Origin: Deltaproteobacteria bacterium
GTDB lineage: Bacteria; Desulfobacterota; JAFDIG01
Direction of reading: 5' to 3'
DNA: 13,909 nucleotides
NCBI GenBank assembly: GCA_019308145.1
Contig: JAFDIG010000025.1
Coordinates: 1 to 13,909 of the forward strand
Part shown: piece by piece, positions 1-5,826 of the stretch
Position numbering within the stretch: the stretch's first letter is position 1
Layout of the letters: each line of letters starts with the position of its first letter
The notes under the pieces: generated by a model
The model's input: only the letters and a program-made list of their open reading frames with translations
Told to the model about the DNA's origin: nothing
Databases searched by the model: none
Program-made: the position numbers and the translations under genes

Positions 1-1287
1 TCCTTTAAATCTTTCTGCCTGAACCTTTCTTGCTATATCTACTCTCTTCTTTATCTTTTCTGAGGTTTCGCCACCCATCTTATCAGAAAGTTCTCTATAT
101 CTAACAGCAGGAACCTCTATATGAATATCTATTCTATCAAGAAGTGGGCCTGACACCCTTGAGCGATATCTCTGAATTTGAGATGGGGTGCACCTGCATA
201 CATGAGAAGGGTCTGTAAAATAGCCACAGGGACAGGGATTCATCGCGGCAACAAGCATGAAACGTGCTGGATAACTTATAGAGACAACTGCTCTTGATAT
301 GGTGACGCTGCCATCTTCCAGGGGTTGGCGCATCACCTCAAGGACATTTTTCTTGAATTCAGGAAGTTCATCTAAAAAAAGTACTCCGTTGTGAGCTAAA
401 CTCACCTCCCCTGGCTTTGGTATTTGTCCACCTCCAATGAGTCCAGCATCAGAAATGGTATGATGAGGAGATCTAAATGGCCTTATTGTTACAAGACTTT
501 TATCTGATGAAAGAAGCCCTGCAACTGAATGTATCTTTGTTGTTTCAATTGCTTCCTCAAAAGTCATATCAGGTAAAATAGTTGGAATCCTTTTAGCAAG
601 CATTGTCTTTCCAGAACCAGGGGGACCTATCATCAAAACATTATGTCCACCTGCTGCTGCCACTTCTAAAGCCCTTTTTGCATGCTCTTGTCCTTTCACA
701 TCATGAAAATCAACCAAGGTCTCTTTTGAGATGTCAAATATAGATACAAGATCAACCTTAAAAGGAGGAATTGATATGTCATCATTTAAAAAGGCAACTA
801 TTTGACTAATATCAGAAACAGGATAAACATTAATCCCATCAACAACTGCTGCCTCTTTCTTGTTTTCATCAGGCACGATAATCCCGTCAAAGCCCATCTT
901 TTTTGCAGCAACAGTTAATGGCAAAACACCTCTTATCTGTTTTACTCTTCCATCTAAAGAAAGCTCCCCTAAAATCATATACTTATGAATAAGATCTGGT
1001 TTTATCACACCAGTTACTACCAGAATTCCAACAGCAATGGGAAGATCAAAACCAGCTCCCTCTTTTTTTATATCAGCAGGAGCTAAATTGACTGTAATCC
1101 TTCTTGCTGGAAATTCATATCCAGAATTCTTTATAGCAGCCCTAACCCTTTCTTTACTCTCCTTTACAGCACCTTCTGCAAGGCCGACCGTATTAAAACG
1201 GGGTAGCCCAAAGGCTGTGTCAACCTCAACCTCAACAAGATAGCCATCAACCCCCAAAACCGCACCTGAAAATACCTTTGATACCAT
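1..1287 (-). CDS. comM: YifB/ComM family Mg-chelatase-like AAA+ ATPase, C-terminus cut by window edge
   Basis: I translated this frame by hand: 429 residues run without a stop to the window edge. Family members are about 505-515 residues, so some 75-85 C-terminal residues are missing. The N-terminal part (about 1-140) is the ChlI/Lon-protease-like domain. Walker A GPPGSGKT is at 221-228 and Walker B VLFLDELP at 302-309. The family's cysteine cluster NPCPCGYF...CRC (350-366) is followed by the QIxRYxxRxSGPLLDRIDIHxEVP block. In naturally transformable bacteria ComM is a hexameric helicase that promotes branch migration during integration of incoming DNA; in other bacteria its role is unclear. 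The ATG start at 1287 has a GAGG motif overlapping the stop of the upstream hydrolase gene, with 6 nt between the genes, so they are co-transcribed. The family call is very safe; a transformation role in this organism is inference. Confidence 0.96.
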   Translation of the reverse strand, partial: MVSKVFSGAVLGVDGYLVEVEVDTAFGLPRFNTVGLAEGAVKESKERVRAAIKNSGYEFPARRITVNLAPADIKKEGAGFDLPIAVGILVVTGVIKPDLIHKYMILGELSLDGRVKQIRGVLPLTVAAKKMGFDGIIVPDENKKEAAVVDGINVYPVSDISQIVAFLNDDISIPPFKVDLVSIFDISKETLVDFHDVKGQEHAKRALEVAAAGGHNVLMIGPPGSGKTMLAKRIPTILPDMTFEEAIETTKIHSVAGLLSSDKSLVTIRPFRSPHHTISDAGLIGGGQIPKPGEVSLAHNGVLFLDELPEFKKNVLEVMRQPLEDGSVTISRAVVSISYPARFMLVAAMNPCPCGYFTDPSHVCRCTPSQIQRYRSRVSGPLLDRIDIHIEVPAVRYRELSDKMGGETSEKIKKRVDIARKVQAERFKG

Positions 1288-1293
1288 ATATCC

Positions 1294-1911
1294 TCACAAA
1301 TTCATCCTTAATAAAAAATCGTTTATACGCTTCCTTATTTCGTCCTCATAGCCTAAAAAGAAATGGTCAGATCCTTTTATAATATGGAATTCCTTCTTGC
1401 CAGGTGTTGAGTTTATTATTCCAGATAATAGGTCAATAGAACAGACAAAATCATTATCTCCAGCTATAAAAAGCTTTGGTTTGTCTGATGTTAAAAGAAA
1501 GCCAAAATCATTCATATTAACAGGAGGAGCAACAAGGATAATTGTATTAATCCTATCATCTTTAACTGCTACATCAGAGCCAATATATGCTCCAAAGGAA
1601 TAACCAGCAATTAAAAAGGGCTTATAGCTTAACCTTTCTAAAAAAGATATACAAGCCTCAACATCCTTTTTTTCTCCTTCACCTTTATCATATCTTCCCG
1701 TGCTCTTCCCTACTCCTCTAAAGTTAAACCTTAATGTAGTATATCCATAATTAAAAAGAGCTGTATGAATAGCCTTAACTACATTATTATACATGGTTCC
1801 GCCAAACTCAGGATGAGGATGACAGATAACAGCTGCTTCTTTTCTATTTGATTCAGAAAGAATCGCCTCAAGAGTTATATCATTATTTGATATAAAAACT
1901 GCTTTTTCCAT
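1294..1911 (-). CDS. Alpha/beta hydrolase, COG2945-like (dienelactone-hydrolase superfamily)
   Basis: This 205-residue cytoplasmic protein has no signal peptide. The family block HPHPEFGGTMYNNVV lies at 31-45 and FNFRGVGKS at 62-70. The nucleophile elbow G-Y-S-F-G (103-107) gives Ser105. The likely acid is Asp154 in GDNDFV, and the likely catalytic histidine is His183 in GSDHFF. The length matches the small COG2945 hydrolases, whose natural substrates are mostly unknown; esterase or thioesterase activity is a family-level guess. The ATG directly abuts the stop codon of the upstream phosphatase gene (TAG then ATG, no gap), with an AGG 9 nt upstream, indicating translational coupling. Nothing in the neighbourhood identifies a substrate. 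Confidence 0.92.
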   Translation of the reverse strand: MEKAVFISNNDITLEAILSESNRKEAAVICHPHPEFGGTMYNNVVKAIHTALFNYGYTTLRFNFRGVGKSTGRYDKGEGEKKDVEACISFLERLSYKPFLIAGYSFGAYIGSDVAVKDDRINTIILVAPPVNMNDFGFLLTSDKPKLFIAGDNDFVCSIDLLSGIINSTPGKKEFHIIKGSDHFFLGYEDEIRKRINDFLLRMNL

Positions 1912-2862
1912 CTATTTACCTAAAATAGATTTTACAATGCCATATCTTAACCCTTTAACAGTGACAAGGATTTCTTTTATTCCTATCCACTCCATTATTG
2001 CAAGAAAAATCAATGCTCCAGCAATAATAATATCCTCCCGACCAGGGAAAAGGCCTGGTAACCTACTCCGTTGAACCAAATTTAATGATGAAAGATGAAT
2101 AATTTGTTCATTGATTTCATCTTTTGTTAATATTTTATGATCTATCATATAAGGATTAAATGTGGCAAGTTTTTGTTTTATTGATGCTAATGTTGTTATG
2201 GTGCCACCGATACCTATGAGATCTGCTACAGAAGGGGCTGATATTTTATTTAATTCTTTTTCTATATATTTTTTAATTTTACTTATCTCATCATTTTTTG
2301 GAGGGTCATTTTTGATAAAGAGGTTTGTAAGAGTTACTGCTCCGATTGGTATACTTTTTATAAAAGGAGGGCTTTTTTTTGATACAAGTTCAGTAGATCC
2401 ACCCCCAACATCAACAACCATAATATTAGAAAGATTTTTATATGGAAAATCAAAAACTGCTCCATCAAAGGAATAGATTGCCTCTTCTTGTTCAGATAGT
2501 ACCTTAACATCAATGCCTATCTTTTTACATTTATAAAGAAATTCATCCCTATTTTTTGCTTTTCTTAAAACATAAGTTGAAACAGTTTGAATATGAGAGA
2601 CACCATAATTTAAACAAATAGAGAGGTACTCCTTTAATGAGAGAATTGTTCTTTCTTGAGCAGTAATGGAAAGTTTATTTGTTTCAGAAAGGTTCTCCCC
2701 CAGTCTTGGAACTCGTTCAATATCTAAAAGAACATTTAATCTGTTTTTATTATTCTTTTGAGCAACAAGGAGCAAAACAGAATTTGTGCCAATATCTATA
2801 GCAGCTACTGGGGGATCTTTATCTTTTCTGGTCAGCAATAAATCTTGCGATCGATCGGTCAT
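1912..2862 (-). CDS. Exopolyphosphatase / pppGpp phosphohydrolase (Ppx/GppA family, short form)
   Basis: The protein is about 316 residues from the chosen ATG at 2862. It is an ASKHA-fold phosphatase with the first phosphate loop AAIDIGTNSVLLL (20-32), the catalytic-glutamate block VLSEQEEA (121-128), the second phosphate loop VVDVGGGSTELV (149-160), the glycine motif GIGGT (217-221) and the C-terminal PGREDIIIAG motif (273-282). It ends after the two-domain core and lacks the HD-like C-terminal domain of long E. coli-type enzymes. The frame is open to an ATG at 2907, but that start has no Shine-Dalgarno and would overlap the upstream gene by 89 nt. The start at 2862 still overlaps it by 44 nt and has only a distant AGG. 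The family cleaves terminal phosphate from polyphosphate and/or converts pppGpp to ppGpp; which reaction applies cannot be told from the sequence. Confidence 0.93.
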   Translation of the reverse strand: MTDRSQDLLLTRKDKDPPVAAIDIGTNSVLLLVAQKNNKNRLNVLLDIERVPRLGENLSETNKLSITAQERTILSLKEYLSICLNYGVSHIQTVSTYVLRKAKNRDEFLYKCKKIGIDVKVLSEQEEAIYSFDGAVFDFPYKNLSNIMVVDVGGGSTELVSKKSPPFIKSIPIGAVTLTNLFIKNDPPKNDEISKIKKYIEKELNKISAPSVADLIGIGGTITTLASIKQKLATFNPYMIDHKILTKDEINEQIIHLSSLNLVQRSRLPGLFPGREDIIIAGALIFLAIMEWIGIKEILVTVKGLRYGIVKSILGK

Positions 2863-3013
2863 AACTTTTTTCTGCCTCAGGTGAAAAATAACATGCAGGC
2901 AGCTCATTTAAACTTCTATGATATGCTATACATTCGCAACATTTCCCCTTTTTATCACAATAAGGATATGTGCAGGGACAATTCTTTAAATTTTGTTCAA
3001 TACTGCATTCCAT
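2819..3013 (-). CDS. Small cysteine-rich protein, DUF6485-like
   Basis: This 64-residue cytoplasmic protein has eight cysteines (3, 12, 14, 19, 25, 26, 28, 41) and His32 in its first two-thirds. The layout includes NCPC, GKCCECIAYHR and LPACYF, and the C-terminal tail is charged with YDRSIARFI. From memory this matches the DUF6485 family of small uncharacterised proteins; no function is known to me. The cysteine spacing suggests a metal or iron-sulfur site, which is inference. The start at 3013 has a purine-rich AGGGGGA site. The gene lies 11 nt after trxB and its 3' end overlaps the phosphatase gene in another frame. The cysteine pattern and the position in the operon argue that it is real. 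Confidence 0.85.
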   Translation of the reverse strand: MECSIEQNLKNCPCTYPYCDKKGKCCECIAYHRSLNELPACYFSPEAEKSYDRSIARFIADQKR

Positions 3014-3024
3014 CTATTATCCCC

Positions 3025-3969
3025 CTATTTATACTCTTCTCCTTTTAGTTCTTCAATATAATGTTGCGCTGCTACAGCAGCTGTTGCACCTTCACCACAA
3101 GCAGTAACAACCTGTTTAAGCATTTTTTTTCTTACATCACCACAAGCGAAAACACCTTTTACTGAGGCTTCCATCCTTTCATTGGTTATTATATATCCAG
3201 CCTCATCCATCTCAATTTGACCTTTTAAAAAAGATGTAGAAGGATAATTCCCAACAAAGACAAAAACACCTTCAACTTCCAAAATTTCTTCCTCTTCTGT
3301 ATTTAAATTTCTTAATCGTAGAGCTTTTACAAATTCATCTCCTATTATTTCTGTAACAATAGTGGAAAAACGAAAATCTATTTTAGGATTAGCAAATGCC
3401 CTATCCTGAATTATCTTTGCTGCTCTTAATCTATCCCTTCTATGAATAATAATTACCTTTTTACCAAAACGTGTAAGGTAGTTTGCCTCATCCACAGCAG
3501 AATCTCCACCACCTATAACAGCAATGGTTCTATCTTTAAAAAAAGGACCATCACAGGTTGCACAATAGGATACACCTTTTCCTGTAAGTTTTTCTTCTCC
3601 TGGAACATTTAACTTTGCCCATTCAGTTCCTGTTGCAATAATTAGAGCCGATGCATTTATCTCCTCATTTGAAGTTTTTATTTTTTTTATATCACCTTTT
3701 AGGTCAACTGAGATCACTTCATGTAAGATTTTAAACTTGGTGCCAAACTTCTCTGCTTGAACCCTCATCCTTTCAGAAAGCTCCCTACCAGAGATACCAT
3801 CAGGAAATCCAGGATAATTTTCTATCATATCTGTAATTGCGGCATTACCACCTGGAACCGCCTTTTCTAAAACAATCGAGTTCAACTTTGCCCTACCTAA
3901 ATAAATTGCAGCTGTTAGCCCAGCTGGCCCACCCCCAATAATCGCAACATCATAACTCTCTTCTTTCAT
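3025..3969 (-). CDS. trxB: Thioredoxin-disulfide reductase
   Basis: This 314-residue flavoprotein is the usual length for low-molecular-weight bacterial TrxR. The FAD dinucleotide-binding motif IIGGGPAGLTAAIYLGRA is at 10-27 and the redox-active disulfide CATC at 136-139 (SYCATCDGPFF). The NADPH-binding loop GGGDSAVDEA is at 153-162, the 2'-phosphate-binding HRRDRLRA at 176-183, and the C-terminal FAD motif GVFACGDVR at 272-280. It passes electrons from NADPH to thioredoxin in the cytoplasm. The likely partner is TrxA at 4631-4963. The ATG overlaps the stop of the exported thioredoxin gene by 4 nt (ATGA) and has a GGAG site, so translation is coupled. Nothing is missing from the active site. 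Confidence 0.97.
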   Translation of the reverse strand: MKEESYDVAIIGGGPAGLTAAIYLGRAKLNSIVLEKAVPGGNAAITDMIENYPGFPDGISGRELSERMRVQAEKFGTKFKILHEVISVDLKGDIKKIKTSNEEINASALIIATGTEWAKLNVPGEEKLTGKGVSYCATCDGPFFKDRTIAVIGGGDSAVDEANYLTRFGKKVIIIHRRDRLRAAKIIQDRAFANPKIDFRFSTIVTEIIGDEFVKALRLRNLNTEEEEILEVEGVFVFVGNYPSTSFLKGQIEMDEAGYIITNERMEASVKGVFACGDVRKKMLKQVVTACGEGATAAVAAQHYIEELKGEEYK

Positions 3970-4451
3970 TTTTTCTTCTCCATGTATTGTTTGAAATTCA
4001 TCTTTTCATAATATCTCCCTCTAATATATTCTAAAATGTTTAGGAAAACATCAGCTTTTACAAACCCTGGGAGAACTCCTATTGGCTCACCATTTGATTT
4101 TAAAAACCATACGTTTGGGTACCCAGTAATTCTATATTTACTCGTAACATCCTTTTCTTTATCAGCATTTACCCTAATAGCAATAAAGCTTTCTTTTATT
4201 AGCTTGCTTACCTTACTATCAGAAAAGGTTTGCTGCTCCATCAATTTACAATAGTGGCACCAATCTGTATAAAAATCAATAAAGATTGGCTTATCCTCTT
4301 TTTTTGCTTTTGCAAGTCCTTCATTATATTTTAACCATTTTACTTTCCCCTCTTCTTTAGCTTTCGCCATTGAATTTATTGAAAAGGTGATGGAAAGAAC
4401 CATTACAATGAATAAAAATAATAGGAGTTTGATTAAATTTTTTTTCTTCAT
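3966..4451 (-). CDS. Exported or membrane-anchored thioredoxin-fold protein (thioredoxin_7 / DsbD-gamma-like)
   Basis: This is a 161-residue protein. A lysine-rich n-region and hydrophobic stretch at about 8-27 form a signal peptide or N-terminal anchor, followed by SMAKA, a plausible cleavage site near 30. The thioredoxin domain follows, with active site DWCHYCK (C65 and C68) after FIDFYT, and cis-proline P112 in ITGYPNVWF. A CHYC centre with an acidic residue before the Trp resembles thiol:disulfide interchange domains of the DsbD C-terminal type, which work as reductants outside the cytoplasm. The likely role is reducing periplasmic thiols or delivering electrons to envelope proteins. It needs a membrane electron donor (CcdA or DsbD), and none is in the window. 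The start at 4451 has AGAGGA upstream. Its ATGA overlap with trxB makes it the first gene of the operon. Confidence 0.9.
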   Translation of the reverse strand: MKKKNLIKLLLFLFIVMVLSITFSINSMAKAKEEGKVKWLKYNEGLAKAKKEDKPIFIDFYTDWCHYCKLMEQQTFSDSKVSKLIKESFIAIRVNADKEKDVTSKYRITGYPNVWFLKSNGEPIGVLPGFVKADVFLNILEYIRGRYYEKMNFKQYMEKKK

Positions 4452-4487
4452 GATATTCCTCTTTACAAGTTTAACAAAAAAGTAACT

Positions 4488-4549
4488 TATTTAAAAATTA
4501 AAAAGGGATCATACAACTAAATAAAATTTAGCTTGCAAGACCCCTTTTT
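4488..4549 (-). terminator. Long hairpin terminator after trxA
   Basis: On the minus strand the outer arms are AAAAAGGGGTC (4549-4539) and GATCCCTTTTT (4510-4500), pairing with one G-U. An inner perfect stem CTAAAT/ATTTAG closes on a 3-nt loop (4517-4531). The 3' arm runs into a T-rich tail (TTTTTAATTTTT). This fits intrinsic termination of the arsR-trxA unit before the exported thioredoxin gene. The stem is AT-rich apart from the GGGG/CCC part, so some read-through is possible, and I see no convincing promoter between it and 4451. Confidence 0.55.
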
Positions 4550-4630
4550 CAAAAAACTACTATTTTTAAGTTACCATATTTTTAAATATAATAATGTACC
4601 TCAATTTAAAAATTTTTAGAAGGGGGTTTT

Positions 4631-4963
4631 TTACTGAAGTGCCTTTTTTATCAACTCTTCAAGAGGCTCCTTCCCTCTAAACCCTATAATTTTGCCTACA
4701 ACTTCTCCATCTTTAAAAACCATCAATGTTGGGATACTCATAATTTGAAACATTTGAGCAACCATGGGATTCTCATCTACATTTATCTTTGTCATCTTTA
4801 CCTGCCCCTTATATTTATCAGCAAGTTCTTCGACAACAGGTGCAACCATTAAACAAGGTCCACACCATGGAGCCCAAAAATCTACCAAGGTTGGAATATC
4901 TGATTTTATAACCTCTTGTTCAAAATTTTCATCTTTTATATGCTTTACCTTTTCTTCGCTCAT
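4631..4963 (-). CDS. trxA: Thioredoxin
   Basis: This is a 110-residue cytoplasmic thioredoxin of standard length. The canonical active site W33-C34-G35-P36-C37 sits in DFWAPWCGPC, with cis-proline P78 in SIPTLMVF. The residue after the second active-site Cys is Leu, where Lys is usual in TrxA; this is a minor variation. The start at 4963 has a strong GAGAGGAG site. It is the last gene of the arsR / microprotein / trxA series, separated from the microprotein stop by 128 nt that hold an inverted repeat and possibly a secondary promoter. TrxB at 3025-3969 is its likely reductase. Thioredoxin would also support arsenate or other disulfide-linked reductases if the ArsR neighbour controls it, which is inference. 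Confidence 0.96.
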   Translation of the reverse strand: MSEEKVKHIKDENFEQEVIKSDIPTLVDFWAPWCGPCLMVAPVVEELADKYKGQVKMTKINVDENPMVAQMFQIMSIPTLMVFKDGEVVGKIIGFRGKEPLEELIKKALQ

Positions 4964-5011
4964 TTTTTAACTCCTCTCTTATATTTTTCTATATTGTAAG
5001 ATTTTCAATTT

Positions 5012-5034
5012 TAGCTATGATTTTCTAATAGCTA
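5012..5034. repeat. Short inverted repeat upstream of trxA
   Basis: Arms TAGCTAT (5012-5018) and ATAGCTA (5028-5034) pair perfectly across a 9-nt loop in the 128-nt stretch between the microprotein and trxA. The stem holds one G and one C per arm, so it is a weak hairpin. It might be an operator or mRNA leader structure for trxA. In AT-rich DNA a 7-bp inverted repeat can also arise by chance. Confidence 0.25.
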
Positions 5035-5091
5035 TTTTTTCTTTAATTTTTTCTTTTTTGACCGATCCACGGCACATGATAGATCTGAACC

Positions 5092-5181
5092 TCACCCTTT
5101 TATCCCAAGCTTAGGGAATAGGAAAAAATTCAATCCTAAATATACACCAACAGCGACCAGCCAGAAGAGCCAATTATCCAT
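5092..5181 (-). CDS. 29-residue single-pass membrane microprotein
   Basis: I read this small ORF by hand. From the ATG at 5181 to TGA at 5092-5094 it encodes 29 residues, starting MDNWLFWLVAVGVYLGL and ending FPKLGIKG. Almost all of it is one hydrophobic helix (about 4-22), followed by a short basic tail with PKLG. A very good AAAAGGAG site lies 8 nt before the ATG, and the gap from the arsR stop is only 14 nt, so it is placed as the second gene of that operon. I vaguely recall similar tiny proteins with a C-terminal PKLGV-type motif beside arsR and thioredoxin genes in anaerobic bacteria, but cannot verify it. Function is unknown; a membrane helper or regulator of a redox or metalloid response is a guess. 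Confidence 0.68.
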   Translation of the reverse strand: MDNWLFWLVAVGVYLGLNFFLFPKLGIKG

Positions 5182-5195
5182 CTTATTTTCTCCTT

Positions 5196-5462
5196 TTAGT
5201 TTTCTTCTTTCAATGCTTTAAGTATTCCTTTTACCCTTTTGTCAGCAACAGAATAAAGAACCAAAGAGCCCTTCCGATGCGCATTTAAAACTCCTCTATC
5301 CTTTAAAATACCCAGATGCTGTGAAACCTTTGCCTGTGGCAGATTGAGGCAACTCCATATATTTTTAACGCAAATATCAGAAGAAAGCAATAACTCTACA
5401 ATCCTAAGCCTAATAGGATGACCTAATACCTTTAAAAATGTTGCTTCTTTGTTATAATCCAT
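5196..5462 (-). CDS. ArsR-family winged-helix transcriptional repressor
   Basis: This 88-residue protein is short but complete for ArsR/SmtB regulators. The helix-turn-helix lies at about 35-56, with recognition helix LPQAKVSQHLGILKDRGVL (41-59), and a beta-wing at AHRKGSLVLYSV (61-72). Helix 1 carries FLKVLGHPIRLRIVELL. C31 (in SDICVKN) sits where the first Cys of the ArsR ELCVCDL motif would be, but the second Cys position is K33; another cysteine, C38, lies two turns further on. This could be a modified metalloid site or a dithiol redox sensor. ATG at 5462 has an AGGG site 5 nt upstream. It probably represses its own operon, including the microprotein and trxA, from the promoter at 5492-5520. 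Confidence 0.93.
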   Translation of the reverse strand: MDYNKEATFLKVLGHPIRLRIVELLLSSDICVKNIWSCLNLPQAKVSQHLGILKDRGVLNAHRKGSLVLYSVADKRVKGILKALKEEN

Positions 5463-5477
5463 CTTTTCCCTGCAGGT

Positions 5478-5495
5478 TATTCTTTTATTTGAATA
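5478..5495. promoter_or_regulatory. Possible ArsR operator
   Basis: TATTC (5478-5482) and GAATA (5491-5495) form an inverted repeat across 8 nt. They overlap the -10 box and predicted transcription start of the arsR promoter. The ATTCAAATA half on the minus strand resembles AT-rich operators of ArsR/CadC-type repressors. The match is short and the local sequence is AT-rich, so this is tentative. Confidence 0.35.
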
Positions 5496-5520
5496 TATGA
5501 ATTACTTAATTAATTGTCAA
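5492..5520 (-). promoter_or_regulatory. Sigma70-type promoter of the arsR-trxA unit
   Basis: On the minus strand, TTGACA (5520-5515) is followed after exactly 17 nt by TATATT (5497-5492). That is a perfect -35 and a one-mismatch -10. Transcription would start near 5485, leaving a leader of about 23 nt before the arsR ATG. It is the best promoter in the window. Confidence 0.75.
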
Positions 5521-5608
5521 GGTTTTTTTAATTTTTTTAAAAAAATAATTTGCCCGCACCGAGAAAAAGTAATTACCTTCAAGTTGATCTCGTCAAACAA
5601 AAAAATAA

Positions 5609-5622
5609 AAGGAAATTTCCTT
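5609..5622. repeat. Perfect 14-bp palindrome AAGGAAATTTCCTT
   Basis: The 14-bp core is fully self-complementary. Flanks extend the symmetry with one extra A (AAATAA on the left, TTATTTG on the right). It lies between divergent promoters, about 110 nt from each. It could be a dimeric regulator site; a cognate regulator cannot be named. Confidence 0.4.
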
Positions 5623-5730
5623 ATTTGATACAGCGTTTCTATATTTAATTTATAAATCATTATTTGTCTACAAAAAAGAGAAGAAGTTTTTTATTTTTAA
5701 AAAAATAATAGTTGAAGTGAAAAAGCCTAA

Positions 5731-5736
5731 TATAAT
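5731..5736 (+). promoter_or_regulatory. Consensus -10 box upstream of the FAD-subunit gene
   Basis: TATAAT matches the -10 consensus exactly. No good -35 lies 16-18 nt upstream: the nearest hexamer with partial similarity is TAGTTG at 5709-5714, and TTGAAG at 5712-5717 is too close. Transcription from here would begin near 5743, upstream of both candidate start codons. Confidence 0.35.
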
Positions 5737-5826
5737 CGTCAAATATAAATCTTCATTTTTTAACTACTAATAGTGGATAAAAATTCTATTGACAATATCC
5801 CTTTAGTTTATTATAAAAATAAAAGT

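Larger units (their letters stand above)
5521..5826. other. AT-rich divergent intergenic region
   Basis: This stretch separates the minus-strand arsR promoter from the plus-strand FAD-subunit gene. It holds the palindrome at 5609-5622, a good -10 box at 5731-5736 and several A/T homopolymer runs. I see no ORF with a ribosome-binding site and no RNA gene. The GTG-initiated extension 5773-5826 is open in frame with the FAD gene and is preceded by an in-frame stop at 5761-5763. Confidence 0.6.

Noticed and set aside
1037..1243. 68-residue plus-strand ORF opposite comM
   Set aside because: The minus-strand frame encodes the conserved ComM N-terminal domain; the plus frame is a shadow.
2162..2476. 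104-residue plus-strand ORF opposite the Ppx/GppA gene
   Set aside because: It is antisense to conserved phosphatase motifs and has no Shine-Dalgarno or family resemblance.
4617..4630. AGGGGG-TTTTTT run just after the trxA stop
   Set aside because: No complementary arm nearby to form a hairpin with it; the terminator is better placed at 4488-4549.
5773..5826. GTG-initiated 18-residue extension of the FAD subunit
   Set aside because: Possible, but it has no Shine-Dalgarno and the residues precede the family-typical N-terminus; recorded as an alternative start only.
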